A model generated the notes under the pieces. The model worked only from the letters and a program-made list of their open reading frames with translations, was not told where the DNA came from and searched no databases. A program made the position numbers and the translations under genes. Positions 38,543-47,857 of a DNA stretch of 55,152 nt are shown here, one piece after another; the stretch's first letter is position 1; each line of letters starts with the position of its first letter. This DNA comes from JAHEEL01 sp963715255 (lineage in GTDB: Bacteria; Actinomycetota; Acidimicrobiia; Spongiisociales; UBA5794), in contig CAVQRN010000010.1 of the NCBI GenBank assembly GCA_963715255.1, forward strand, positions 1 to 55,152, given 5' to 3'.

Positions 38543-39817
38543 ATGGTGAACATGACGATCGACGATGCGATCTGCGACACGGTCACTACCCAGACGGTGG
38601 GTGTCCCGGCGGGTCTCGACGAGATGGAGCCCGGCCCGTTCCTGGGGATCGTCCTGTCCGGTATCGACGTCGATCGGCTCTGTGGCGATGACCGGATCAC
38701 GGTGCTCCGTGCTCGGCAGCGCATGGCGTCGCACTACGCCGCAAAGACGTATGAGGCGATGGCGTCGATCGCCGCCGCCTACCGGGAGGAAGAAGGCTGC
38801 GACTATGAGAGCGCGGCCGACGGCGCCGCATACGAGCTACGTGCGGCGCTGCAGTTGACCCGCAGCGCCGCAGACTGGGATCTGTCGTTCGCTCTCGACC
38901 TGCGGGACCGTCTCCCTCGGGTCTTCGACGCCCTGTCGGATGGCATGATCGATGTACGCCGCGCACGCACGATCGTGTGGCAGACGACCCATCTCGACGA
39001 CGACGCTGCACGTGCGGTTGTGGAACGGATCATCGATCAGGCGCCAGAATTGACGACCGGTCAGCTGGCGGCGAGGCTCCGCAAGCTCGTCATCTCCGTC
39101 GACCCGGACACCGCGACGCGGCGCTACCGGAAGGCGGTCACGGACCGTCAGGTCGTGCTGGAGTCCACCATCGACGGCACCGCGAATCTCCTGGCATTGA
39201 ACCTCCCGCCACAGAAGGCGGCAGCGGCAAGGCGGCGCATCAACGAGCTCGCGAGAACCCTGCGTGGCTCCGGCGAGGACCGCACCATGGATCAGCTCCG
39301 CGCCGACGTATACCTCGATCTGCTCTGCGGAACCAACGCTTCCGGCAAGGGAGGCACAGTGGAGATCCGTGTCGATCTCGACACCCTCATCGGCCTCTCC
39401 GACACACCCGGAGATCTCGCCGGCTACGGACCCGTCGTCGACGACATCACCCGCAGCGTCATCGAAGACCACAACGAGGCCGAATGGCGCTACACCGTCA
39501 CCAACAACGGACACCCGGTGGCGACCGGCACCACCCGCCGCAGACCCACCGTCGGCCAACGCCGGATCGTCGAAGCGGCCTACACCACCTGCATCTTCCC
39601 CGGTTGTCGCATGCCCGCCATCGAATGCGATCTCGACCACCGCATCGAATGGTCGAAGAGCGGCACGACCGCCATCGACGACCTCGCGCCGCTCTGTCGT
39701 CACGACCACGGCGGCAGACACGAATTCGGATGGACATACCGGATCGTCTCGAACGGCGACATCGAATGGACCAGCCCGCTCGGCCACACCCACATCACCC
39801 ACAACCGCGACCCCTGA
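38543..39817 (+). CDS. DUF222 protein with C-terminal HNH nuclease domain
   Basis: 424 residues, intact; ATG 38,543 (MVNMTIDD) or 38,552. The DUF222 region (the 13E12 repeat family of mycobacteria) covers roughly residues 30-330, with RARQRMASHYAAKTYEAMA, LRKLVISVDPD and DVYLDLLCG. The C-terminal HNH is TTCIFPGCRMPAIECDLDHRIEWSKSG: Cys ligands in CxxxGC, then LDHRIEW, then LAPLCRHDHGGRH. Families like this are present in many copies in actinobacteria and have been linked to mobile or repeat elements, but their target is not known to me. A strong bidirectional terminator lies just beyond the stop. Confidence 0.9.
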   Translation: MVNMTIDDAICDTVTTQTVGVPAGLDEMEPGPFLGIVLSGIDVDRLCGDDRITVLRARQRMASHYAAKTYEAMASIAAAYREEEGCDYESAADGAAYELRAALQLTRSAADWDLSFALDLRDRLPRVFDALSDGMIDVRRARTIVWQTTHLDDDAARAVVERIIDQAPELTTGQLAARLRKLVISVDPDTATRRYRKAVTDRQVVLESTIDGTANLLALNLPPQKAAAARRRINELARTLRGSGEDRTMDQLRADVYLDLLCGTNASGKGGTVEIRVDLDTLIGLSDTPGDLAGYGPVVDDITRSVIEDHNEAEWRYTVTNNGHPVATGTTRRRPTVGQRRIVEAAYTTCIFPGCRMPAIECDLDHRIEWSKSGTTAIDDLAPLCRHDHGGRHEFGWTYRIVSNGDIEWTSPLGHTHITHNRDP

Positions 39818-39840
39818 AACAACCGACGAGTGGCGTTCCC

Positions 39841-39869
39841 CCGTTCCCCCGTCCGGGTCGGGGGAACGG
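39841..39869. terminator. Bidirectional hairpin terminator
   Basis: CCGTTCCCCC (39,841-39,850), loop GTCCGGGTC, GGGGGAACGG (39,860-39,869): a perfect 10-bp stem between the converging HNH gene and small SLH gene, so it can serve both. Confidence 0.8.
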
Positions 39870-39886
39870 GTTCATGGTGTCGACGG

Positions 39887-40453
39887 TTAGGGGATTGCCC
39901 TGAGCCCTTGGCCGGCGCACATTGCCCACACCGTCACAGTGGGATTGATCGTGGTGGTGCCCGTGTTGGTCCAGGTGACTCGCCACTTCGTGTTGTCGAG
40001 GGGCTGACTGGTTGCCATGACGAGTTGCTTGTAGGTCGACTGGCCGCCTCCGGAGACGATGTACTTGTTGAGCGGGCAGGAGGCGTCGAGCGTAACCTGG
40101 TTCCCCGCGGTGATACCCGTGAAGTTCTGGGTCTTCGACTCCCACGCGGCGTTCATGACAAATTCGCCGCTGTCTTTGCCGTCCAGGGTGCCAGCGTCGA
40201 CGGCACGGCTACCGGCGAGGCGGTGCATGAACGCAGCCATCTGTTGGCGGGTGACGTTCTCTGCCGGGCAGTATTCGGTTCCTGCCGTGTTGCAGCCGTT
40301 CGTGATACCGCTCGTCTTCATCCAGTTGATGTCGTCGACGAACGGGCTGGAGTCTGGGACGTCGGTGAATAGGCTCGTGGCTGCAAATGCGGTTAGCGGG
40401 ATGATCAGGACGAACGCCGATACGGCGATCAAGATGAGTTTCCATGGCTTCAT
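39887..40453 (-). CDS. Small secreted protein with one SLH domain
   Basis: 188 residues, intact, from ATG 40,453. The signal peptide is KLILIAVSAFVLIIPLTAFA with cleavage just after. A single SLH unit follows at residues 28-80: LFTDVPDSSPFVDDINWM, then NGCNTAGTEYCPAENVTRQQMAAFMHRLAG. Two Cys in that stretch could form a disulphide. The last 105 or so residues (NAAWESKTQNFTGITAGNQ and on) form a beta-rich domain with Cys residues that I do not recognise. Single SLH units bind wall polymer weakly unless the protein oligomerises. It is monocistronic, with 247 bp upstream. Confidence 0.82.
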   Translation of the reverse strand: MKPWKLILIAVSAFVLIIPLTAFAATSLFTDVPDSSPFVDDINWMKTSGITNGCNTAGTEYCPAENVTRQQMAAFMHRLAGSRAVDAGTLDGKDSGEFVMNAAWESKTQNFTGITAGNQVTLDASCPLNKYIVSGGGQSTYKQLVMATSQPLDNTKWRVTWTNTGTTTINPTVTVWAMCAGQGLRAIP

Positions 40454-40700
40454 AGCGATAGTCCTTCGCGTCGAGGTTGAAGAGTCGGATCGATTCTCGA
40501 ACCGGGCCAGCGGTGCTCGGTTGGGTCCATATCACCCCCTCTTGATCTCGCGACACGGTGCGAGCGGCTGCACTCTCATGCGTACCAGGCGGCTGATGCG
40601 CACGAATAGAGGTCAAATGCCCATAAAGCGATCACTGGCGCCGTTCCTTCCGGCGTGGGCGCAACCGAGAGATGTGTCGAGCTTGTTCGTCGGGCGTGAT

Positions 40701-41675
40701 CTACTCGGCGGGCGTGCGGAGGTAGGAGAACACGTCCTGACCTCCGAGGATGAGAGCGGGAATCGCCAGGGCAATCCAACCGGAGGCGCGGATGATGGCA
40801 GCCGCGGCCGCGCCTTGGGCGAGAGGGACGCCGAAGAGGGCGGCGAGGCCGGTGAATCCGAGTTCCTGGATCCCGAGATTGCCCGGGGTGATCACGACGA
40901 ACGACGTCGCTTGCACGAGGGCGTAGAGGGCGATGATTTCGCCGATTCCGATCGAGGCACCGACGGTCGAAAGGACGATTCCATACAGGGCGACCACGAC
41001 AGCGAGCGTCACCACCCAGGCTGCAACGAACCGGTAGATGAGGCCGGGTTCGCGAAGGGCCCCGATGGCCGAACTCATCAGATCGCGAAGGATTCTGAAC
41101 GGTGCGAACCACGGTGTATCGGGCATCTCGAACCGCTCCAGAACCCACCACAACAGCAGTGGCACCGCCACGACGGTCACGGCGAGCGCGAGCAGCACCC
41201 AGGGCGTCGCGACCGGGTCGTTGCCCGCTTCTGAGGGATCAATGGTGATGAGCAGCGAGGCCAATCCGAGGTTGAGTGAGATGCTCATCATGAGGAACAG
41301 CACCATGGACCCGACGAAGTCGACGTATCCGATCCCGTAGTCGGTCTTGAGTCGGAGGGCCCGATACACGTTCCCGGACTGGGGGATGAGCGAATTGAGG
41401 AAACGTCCGACGACGAAGATCCGGAACCAGCCGACCACGGGGAGACGGGTCTTTCCTGCGGATTCGACCACCACCTGCTGCCGGTAGCTCTCGGGGATGA
41501 GATAGAGGCCCTGCAGGACCAGGATCACGATGATCGCAGCAGGAGAGATGTTTCGGAGTGCCCCGAGGGCATCGGCGTCGCGGGCCACGAACCACAACAG
41601 CAGTCCGAGTGTGACCACGAGAACGCCGAACGACAGCCATGAAGGAAGGCGTTTCGGCGACCTGTCGCCGCTCAT
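40701..41675 (-). CDS. Lysylphosphatidylglycerol-synthase-TM/UPF0104-type membrane protein (flippase-like)
   Basis: 324 residues, intact. Eight or so membrane spans begin with WLSFGVLVVTLGLLLWFV. Family-like elements include NSLIPQSGNVYRALRLK near 95 and the late VVITPGNLGIQELGFTGLAALFG near 258, the conserved PGGxGxxE-type loop of this family. Family members have been proposed to flip or transport lipids, and some sit in glycan loci. It is the last gene of a three-gene minus-strand operon and overlaps the GT4 upstream by 4 nt. In this setting it may move a glycolipid (inference). The 247 bp between it and the small SLH gene contain no gene that I can support. Confidence 0.85.
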   Translation of the reverse strand: MSGDRSPKRLPSWLSFGVLVVTLGLLLWFVARDADALGALRNISPAAIIVILVLQGLYLIPESYRQQVVVESAGKTRLPVVGWFRIFVVGRFLNSLIPQSGNVYRALRLKTDYGIGYVDFVGSMVLFLMMSISLNLGLASLLITIDPSEAGNDPVATPWVLLALAVTVVAVPLLLWWVLERFEMPDTPWFAPFRILRDLMSSAIGALREPGLIYRFVAAWVVTLAVVVALYGIVLSTVGASIGIGEIIALYALVQATSFVVITPGNLGIQELGFTGLAALFGVPLAQGAAAAAIIRASGWIALAIPALILGGQDVFSYLRTPAE

Positions 41676-42766
41676 TGGGTCCCTCTCGCCGTTTCGAGGA
41701 CACCCAGCATCGTCTCCACCGATGTGGACCAGTCGAATCGTTCGTTGACAAACGATCGCCCGGCGGCACCCATCGACCCACGGAGTTCAGGGTTGGAGGC
41801 GAGATCGACGATGGCATTCGCAAGAGCCACGGGATCGCGGGGAGGGACGAGGATCCCGGTCGTATCACGAACACACACATCCGGGACCCCGCCCACATCG
41901 GTCGCGACGATCGGGAGTTCCATCGCAGACCCTTCGAGGATGACGACCCCGAAGGACTCCGGAACCACCGTGGGATTCACAAGGACATCAAAGGTGTCCA
42001 TCAGAGTGGGGACGTCATCGTGGGGAATCCTGCCAACGAAGGACACGTGCGCATCGAGATCCAGATTCGCTACGAGCGCTCGAAGATTGGCCTCTTCGGT
42101 GCCACCGCCTGCGATGACGAGGCGTGCATCGGGCACGGCACGAACGACGCGCTCCATGGCACGGATTGCCACGTCGATGCCGTACCGGGGTTCGAGAGAC
42201 TTGACGACGCCGACGGTGAACGGCTCACCCGTTCGTTCTGTCCGGGAGCGGGGGCGAAATAGTGTGGTGTCAACCCCGAACGGCACCATGTCGACCGGGG
42301 TGCCGGGAGACGCCTGTTCGATCCAGCCGGCCAGATAGTGGCTCGCTGCCGTGACCCGGTCGGCACCGGCGACCGCCCACCCGTTGAGAGGCCCAGCGAC
42401 GAATCCAATGCGCTCGCCGTCGGCGGGGATGACGTCGGAACCCCACGCTGTGAGCACGATGGGGTGAACACCCGCGATCCTGGCCAACGTCCCGCTGGTT
42501 GTGACGAAGTGCGGGTTGACGACGTCGGGGAAGCAGGATCGCACGAGGCGGCGGACCGAAGCAGCGAGACGCACATAGGACAGCAGCGTCCAGAACCGGT
42601 TCGGGGTGTTGACCGGGCCGACAGCGACCGTGTGGACGTCGATTCCCGGGATGATCGCAGATCGGATCGACACCACACTCACCGTGTGCCCTGCATCGCG
42701 ATACGCCGTGGCCCATCGTTGGAGGTGAACGGCCGTCGCGTTGCCGACCATGCAGATGCGCATCAC
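41672..42766 (-). CDS. GT4 family glycosyltransferase
   Basis: 364 residues, intact. It starts at GTG 42,766 or at the next codon, ATG 42,763 (MRICMVGNATAVHLQRWA), which has the more typical N-terminus. The donor domain runs from TVGVVKSLEPRYGIDVAIRAM near 190, and the GT4 signature is VVPESFGVVILEGSAMELP near 281. LVIAGGGTEEANLRAL lies between. It overlaps the DUF354 gene upstream and the flippase-like gene downstream by 1-4 nt, so the three are translationally coupled. It has no signal or membrane span and should act in the cytoplasm. Donor and acceptor are unknown. Confidence 0.9.
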   Translation of the reverse strand: MMRICMVGNATAVHLQRWATAYRDAGHTVSVVSIRSAIIPGIDVHTVAVGPVNTPNRFWTLLSYVRLAASVRRLVRSCFPDVVNPHFVTTSGTLARIAGVHPIVLTAWGSDVIPADGERIGFVAGPLNGWAVAGADRVTAASHYLAGWIEQASPGTPVDMVPFGVDTTLFRPRSRTERTGEPFTVGVVKSLEPRYGIDVAIRAMERVVRAVPDARLVIAGGGTEEANLRALVANLDLDAHVSFVGRIPHDDVPTLMDTFDVLVNPTVVPESFGVVILEGSAMELPIVATDVGGVPDVCVRDTTGILVPPRDPVALANAIVDLASNPELRGSMGAAGRSFVNERFDWSTSVETMLGVLETARGTQ

Positions 42767-43803
42767 ACGTCCGTTGGTGCGCGGAGTCCGTCGAGGTAGT
42801 CGATCATCCAGGAAGTGACATCGATCTTGTCCGCAAGCATCCGCGACCGCGCACTCCCTGCCCGCTCCGGGTCGGGGCGCGCCACTGCCTCCTCGGCCGC
42901 GATGAGCGCCGCGCCGAACTCCTTTGGCTGGAAGTGCTCCACGAGTCCGTAGCGACGCTCGAGGTCGTCGATGTAGCCGCGGCTCGTCTCTCCCACATGG
43001 ATGGCGGGCGTCCCGAGGACCGCCGACTCGCTCGCCATCGTCGATGATTCTCCGATGGTCAGGGTCGAGTAGGCGAGGACGTGATGGACATCTTCAACCG
43101 GACCCGTCAGACGCAACGATTCGAGTGGAGGGGGGATCCGACCCTCGGAGCTGATGACGACCCTTCCGTACTGCTGGAGACGCTCGACGAGAGCGACCTT
43201 CTGGGCGGTGTCGAGCGCCACCTCTCCGCCGTCGTGGGACGACTCCCATGAGACGAAGCGAACGACGGTGAACGGTTCGTCCGGCGAGAGACCGAACGCG
43301 CCGAGCTTGCCGGTGCTCGGCGTGAACCGGTTGGGATGAAGGTAGGCGAGTTCGTGGTAGCCCGGGTAGGTGATGTGATTGCCACGCACTGGAGCGTCAT
43401 AGCAGTCGGGGGTGATCACCGACGACGCCATCGGGTAGACGAAACGGTTCGTCTGGGTGGCTACTTCGGTGTCGTAGAACACCAGCGCTGGGCGTCGGAG
43501 GAGGCGTCCGACCGGTGCGATCGAGACACCCATGATCCCGAGAAGCACATCGGGTGAGAACTTCCGCGCCCTCGAGGCGAGCCGGGCCGTGCGTGCAGCC
43601 CACTCTGTCGAGAGACCGATCGTTCCTGTCGATTGACTCGAAAGGACGACGTGGGGAATGTCGAACGCTTCGAGAAGATCGACGGCGACCTCCTTGTGGC
43701 GCGCGGTGACGAGCACCTCATCTCCGCGCTCCGTCATCTCTGCGATGACGTGGCGGAAGAAGTGGACGTGTCCAGGATGGAGGATATCGACGAGGAACCG
43801 CAT
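42763..43803 (-). CDS. DUF354 family glycosyltransferase-like protein
   Basis: 346 residues, intact, from ATG 43,803. It has the DUF354 hallmarks: FLVDILHPGHVHFFRHVI at 3-20, VLVTARHKEVAVDLLE, DTEVATQTNRFVYPMA near 112, YHELAYLHPNRFTP near 150 and IGESSTMASESAVLGTPAI near 251. The family has a GT-B-like fold resembling 2-epimerases and MurG and occurs in glycan loci of archaea and bacteria; its exact reaction is not established to my knowledge. It leads a three-gene operon with GT4 and a lipid-flippase-like protein, suggesting synthesis and movement of a glycolipid. Confidence 0.9.
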   Translation of the reverse strand: MRFLVDILHPGHVHFFRHVIAEMTERGDEVLVTARHKEVAVDLLEAFDIPHVVLSSQSTGTIGLSTEWAARTARLASRARKFSPDVLLGIMGVSIAPVGRLLRRPALVFYDTEVATQTNRFVYPMASSVITPDCYDAPVRGNHITYPGYHELAYLHPNRFTPSTGKLGAFGLSPDEPFTVVRFVSWESSHDGGEVALDTAQKVALVERLQQYGRVVISSEGRIPPPLESLRLTGPVEDVHHVLAYSTLTIGESSTMASESAVLGTPAIHVGETSRGYIDDLERRYGLVEHFQPKEFGAALIAAEEAVARPDPERAGSARSRMLADKIDVTSWMIDYLDGLRAPTDV

Positions 43804-43869
43804 GCGTCTTCAGACTTTACCAGTGAACCACCGGCGGGCCCGATCGACGATCGTTTCCGGCGACCGGGC

Positions 43870-46068
43870 TCATCGCCCGCTCAGACGGGCGACTTCGGCG
43901 GCAATCACGGCGGGCAGATCGGTGGTACGCGTGAGCAGGAGGGAGCCGCCGCGAGCGCCGATGTACGACGTTGCGGTGAGTCCATCGGGGTAGTTCTCAC
44001 CCGTGGCGATCAGCAGCGGAAGCGGAGTCGTCGGGAATGCCCGACGCGAGAGGCGAGAGGAGGTGTCGTAGCGGTCGACACCGGCCACCCGCTCGACGGC
44101 AAAACCGAGGCTCAGGATCGTTTGCTCGACGGCGGCAGACACCGCATTGAGTCCACCCACGATCACGACCCGAGAAGGGTTGAGCCGGGCGATCTCGTCT
44201 CGCACCGTTGAGGGGAGATCCGTTGAGCGTGTCAGGAGCACGGGACCGGGAGAGGCTGCTGCCGCACTCCCTGCAGCCAACGCATCCCAGGACGACTGAC
44301 CCGAGGCCACGAACACCTCGTTCGCGGCGCCTGCTGCGAAGAAGGAACGCGAGACCTGCGCCGATGTCGCATATCGGTCATGTCCGAAGACCCGTTCGAC
44401 CGGTTCGGCCGAATAGGCACCCAGTTGCGCAACGACGCCGTCGGAGACTGCCGCCGGTCCTCCGATCACGACGATCCGGTTCGGTGAAAGCCGGACGAGT
44501 TCATCGCGGGTCTCGGCGGGGATCGCGGTGTTGACGAGCAGCACAGGGGCAGAGCGGAGGGCTGCGACGGATCCGAGCGAGATCGCGTCCGGGTAGTTCG
44601 TGCCGATCGTGACATAGACGAGTGGAATACCCGGATTGTGGGCAGCGGCGGAGAGGGCGGCGGCCGTCGCATAGCGATTGGCCCCCGCGATCCGTTCGGG
44701 AGAGGCGCCGGTGATGGCCGCGACCCGACCGGCAACGGCGGCACTCACTGCCAACGGTCCGCCGGCTATGGTCGCATCACCGGTCGTCGGGGCGAGGGAA
44801 GCTGCGGTCACCGCGGCATCGGCCTGCACCAGGCCGGCGCCGAAGATCGGATCCCATCCCGTCAAACCGAGATCGAGCGTCGTGGACTTCAGAATCTCTC
44901 GAATCGTCGATGACGACAGATCAGGGTTCACAGCGAGCATGAGAGCCGCAGTGCCGGCGACGAGGGGTGAGGCGAACGAGGTCCCAACCTTGGCGTAGAC
45001 ACCCCATACGCCGGTTGAATCGTCGAAGGACTCCTGCAAGATGCCGTCGACCGTGACGTTGCCACCGCCCGGGGCGACCAGGTCGAGTCCCGATCCATAG
45101 TTCGAGTATCCCGCCCTGGAGTGGTCTACGGTCGTGGCGCCGACGGCGATGACGGCAGGGTGATTCGCCGGGTACGACACATAGTTGCGTGAGAAGTTGC
45201 CCGATGCTCCGACGATCACGATGTCCTTGGAAGCGGCGTAGTCGATTGCGTCGTTGAGCGCCCAGTCATATTCGCCACACTCCGGCCAGTCGGTCGTGCA
45301 CTCTCGGCCGAGGGACATGTTGATCACGTCGGCGCCGTGATCGACTGCCCAGATGATTCCGTCCGCGAGGTATTCGGAGGTGATGTTGTCGGAGGTGTCC
45401 GAAACCTTGACCGGTAGAAGGTCGACGCCCGGAGCCATGCCTGCCGTCCTGATCCCGTTGTCGGAGCATTGGAGTGCGGTACCGGCGACATGAGTGCCGT
45501 GACTGCCTCTGGGGTTGGTCGGTTCCGGCTCGGCCGATGGGGCGCCGGTGGTGGCATCGAATGGATACCGAAACGCATGGCACGCCAGATCCTCGCCACC
45601 GGCAGAGACTCCTCCGTCGATGACGGCCAGCGTGATTCCGCTCCCCTCGCCAGACTCCCAAGCATCAGGGACCCCCACGTCCGACAGATGCCATTGATCG
45701 GGGAAGTATGGGTCGTTCGGTGGCGAGGGAGCGAACAATTCGTAGCGGTAGTTGAGGCTCGCGGCCTCGATGCCGGGTGTGAGATTGAGCCGCTCGACCG
45801 CCTGCTCCGGGCTCTCGCCTCGACGTACCGGCACAGCGACCCATGCAGGGGCGTGGCCTTGCGCTTGAAGACCAGCGGAGGTCCTCTGGACGAGCACCGT
45901 CTCGGACTCGACACTGTGCCCTCGACCCGGACGGTCGGGATTCGGCTCGGCAGCGGAGGGAGATGTTGCTGTGAATCCGAGCAACAGCACAACCACAATC
46001 GTGACCACGGCAGCGTGCCGAAAGGTGGTCGTGTAGGCGTGCACCGTGATCTCCCTGTGATCAGTCAT
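43870..46068 (-). CDS. Subtilisin-like (S8) serine protease with three CWB2 repeats
   Basis: 732 residues, no frameshift. A GTG eight codons inside (46,044) has AGGGAG about 6 nt upstream and may be the true start. A signal peptide (VVTIVVVLLLGFTATSPSAA) and an inhibitor-like prodomain of about 75 residues come first. The catalytic triad is in AVIDGGV (Asp), GSHGTHVAG (His) and GTSFASPLVAG (Ser), with the oxyanion Asn in GASGNF. Three CWB2 repeats end the protein (RIAGANRYATAA, RVFGHDRYATSA, RVAGVDRYDTSS). It is probably a wall-held protease that processes surface or secreted proteins. It shares strand and neighbourhood with the VanW fusion. Confidence 0.94.
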   Translation of the reverse strand: MTDHREITVHAYTTTFRHAAVVTIVVVLLLGFTATSPSAAEPNPDRPGRGHSVESETVLVQRTSAGLQAQGHAPAWVAVPVRRGESPEQAVERLNLTPGIEAASLNYRYELFAPSPPNDPYFPDQWHLSDVGVPDAWESGEGSGITLAVIDGGVSAGGEDLACHAFRYPFDATTGAPSAEPEPTNPRGSHGTHVAGTALQCSDNGIRTAGMAPGVDLLPVKVSDTSDNITSEYLADGIIWAVDHGADVINMSLGRECTTDWPECGEYDWALNDAIDYAASKDIVIVGASGNFSRNYVSYPANHPAVIAVGATTVDHSRAGYSNYGSGLDLVAPGGGNVTVDGILQESFDDSTGVWGVYAKVGTSFASPLVAGTAALMLAVNPDLSSSTIREILKSTTLDLGLTGWDPIFGAGLVQADAAVTAASLAPTTGDATIAGGPLAVSAAVAGRVAAITGASPERIAGANRYATAAALSAAAHNPGIPLVYVTIGTNYPDAISLGSVAALRSAPVLLVNTAIPAETRDELVRLSPNRIVVIGGPAAVSDGVVAQLGAYSAEPVERVFGHDRYATSAQVSRSFFAAGAANEVFVASGQSSWDALAAGSAAAASPGPVLLTRSTDLPSTVRDEIARLNPSRVVIVGGLNAVSAAVEQTILSLGFAVERVAGVDRYDTSSRLSRRAFPTTPLPLLIATGENYPDGLTATSYIGARGGSLLLTRTTDLPAVIAAEVARLSGR

Positions 46069-46138
46069 CAGTCGACCGCTGGAACGCTACCCGCGCGGCC
46101 GCTGTACGCGGACGAGACGAATATGGCCGGAGACTGAC

Positions 46139-47746
46139 TCAGTCGATCGGGACGAGCGGATTGTACGTATGCGTCCAACGTTCGGTCGTGACGGTGCCAT
46201 CTGTGTGACGAATGGCGCGCGTGACCACCATGTCACCTCCGCCTGCCGTCGTGGCCCAGCCGCTGACTCCTGCCGTGACGATTCGACCGTCGTTCCAACC
46301 CCAGAAATCGACCGTGACCGAGTCCGAGGTGTGGCTCGTATCGATCATGACCGGTGTCGACGTGTCGTTGCGGAACCTCACGTCAGGGCCGGTCCATCCC
46401 AGGGTCGCCTCCCGACCCATGGGATACCGGGAGAAGTAGATCGAATGCGGCCGGTGGTACACGTCCTCGTAGCCGCCGAAGAAGATCGCGTTGTACAGCG
46501 TGGTGGCAAACTGGCTGGTTCCGCCGCCGATGTTCACCGGACTGTCGCAGCAGTAGATCTCGCCGTCGATGATCGCTCCTGCGGGCACGTACCCCTTCTC
46601 GAGCGTTCGCTGACCGACATGACCATTCAACGAGAACGTCGCTCCCGGGGCAACGACGACACCGTCGGTGGCATCGGCGATGAGTTGGATGTTCGTGTTG
46701 CGATCCTGTCCCGGTGTGTAGTAGGTCGTGAAGGTCGATACACGGACCCGTGGCGTGCATGGTTTGCCGATGATCGCCGCGATCCTGTTCGCCGTCGGAC
46801 CCGGGACCGCCTTTTCGGATAGAAGGAGTAGCGGGTCGGATCCTGTGAGCGGTACTCCGGCCAGGGCGTCGGGGAAGTTCTCGGACGTTGCGAGGTACAC
46901 CGTGCTCGGTCCCGATGGGAGCGTGCGGGAGATCACCGCCGCCGTTTCGTATCGATCATGACCGGCGAGACGCGTCACACCACGGGTCGCGTATTGACCG
47001 AGCGACGCTTTGACACCGTCGGAAACGGCGGCAGGCCCACCGAGGATCACGATCCTGTCCGGGGTGAGACGCTGCAACTCCGCGGCGGTCGCAGCGGGAA
47101 GTCCATCGTTCTCGGCAAGGAGGATCGGGCCGCCGTTGGCAACTGCCGCCGGCCCTCCTGCCAGCGCGTCGGGGAACAGGTCTCCGCGTGCGATGTAGGC
47201 CACGGGGATTTCACCAGGTTGAAAGTAGGAGGCGGAGATCGCAGCCACGGTCGAGTACCGGTCCGCACCTGTGATGCGGGTGACTGTGTAGGAAGTGGCG
47301 AGGTCTGTTTCAACCGAGGACGCGATTGAACCGGTCCCGCCGAGGATGATCACTTGGGTGGCCCCTAGACGTTGAATCTCGGCCCGCGTCTCAGCGGGAA
47401 GCGAGTCCGTTCGGGTCAACAGGAGCGGAGCGTTCCGGAGCGCGGCGATCGGTCCGGCGGCTACCGCCTCCGGGTAGGAGGTTCCGACGGCGAGATAGAC
47501 GATGCTCGCCGATTCGAATGCTGCGCGAGACACGGCCGCTGCGGTCGCGTAACGGTCGTGCCCTGAGATGCGGGTGACCGTGCCGTCCGTGCATGACGTG
47601 AGGTGGTCGAGAACATTGGAAGAGACGACGCTGGATCCACCGAGAATCACGATGTCGACGTCGCTTGATGACGCGTCTGCTTGGGCGATCGGGGTAGCGG
47701 CAAGGAGAGATGTGACCGTCACGAGAGTGATAAGAATGTTGCGCAT
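46139..47746 (-). CDS. Three CWB2 repeats followed by a VanW-like domain
   Basis: 535 residues, no frameshift. After a signal peptide (ILITLVTVTSLLAATPIAQA) the CWB2 repeats come first: RISGHDRYATAA, RITGADRYSTVA and RLAGHDRYETAA, with the typical VVILGG-type strands between. Residues about 335-535 are VanW-like: NIQLIADATDGVVVAPGATF, FSLNGHVGQRTLEKGYVPAG, then GGGTSQFATTLYNAIFFGGY and HRPHSIYFSRYPMGREATLGW. VanW domains occur in wall-associated proteins and glycopeptide-resistance clusters, with no proven activity that I can name. Here GGGTSQ replaces the usual GGGVCQ, so the conserved Cys is absent. It is divergent from the M23 gene, sharing a 111-bp promoter region. Confidence 0.92.
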   Translation of the reverse strand: MRNILITLVTVTSLLAATPIAQADASSSDVDIVILGGSSVVSSNVLDHLTSCTDGTVTRISGHDRYATAAAVSRAAFESASIVYLAVGTSYPEAVAAGPIAALRNAPLLLTRTDSLPAETRAEIQRLGATQVIILGGTGSIASSVETDLATSYTVTRITGADRYSTVAAISASYFQPGEIPVAYIARGDLFPDALAGGPAAVANGGPILLAENDGLPAATAAELQRLTPDRIVILGGPAAVSDGVKASLGQYATRGVTRLAGHDRYETAAVISRTLPSGPSTVYLATSENFPDALAGVPLTGSDPLLLLSEKAVPGPTANRIAAIIGKPCTPRVRVSTFTTYYTPGQDRNTNIQLIADATDGVVVAPGATFSLNGHVGQRTLEKGYVPAGAIIDGEIYCCDSPVNIGGGTSQFATTLYNAIFFGGYEDVYHRPHSIYFSRYPMGREATLGWTGPDVRFRNDTSTPVMIDTSHTSDSVTVDFWGWNDGRIVTAGVSGWATTAGGGDMVVTRAIRHTDGTVTTERWTHTYNPLVPID

Positions 47747-47857
47747 GGACCTTCATCTCGCCGATCAGATGCCGGAATAGTAACGACGAGGGTCGCCAGC
47801 GGAGTCGATATAGGAGAAAACGCTGGAGAATGCCGTCCGGTCTACCGATGGAGTTCT

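Noticed and set aside
32680..40545. Shared CAAG(A)GGGGGT motif upstream of both SLH genes (32,684 plus strand; about 40,540 minus strand)
   Set aside because: The match is short, needs a gap, and the surrounding stems are not conserved, so chance is likely in GC-rich DNA.
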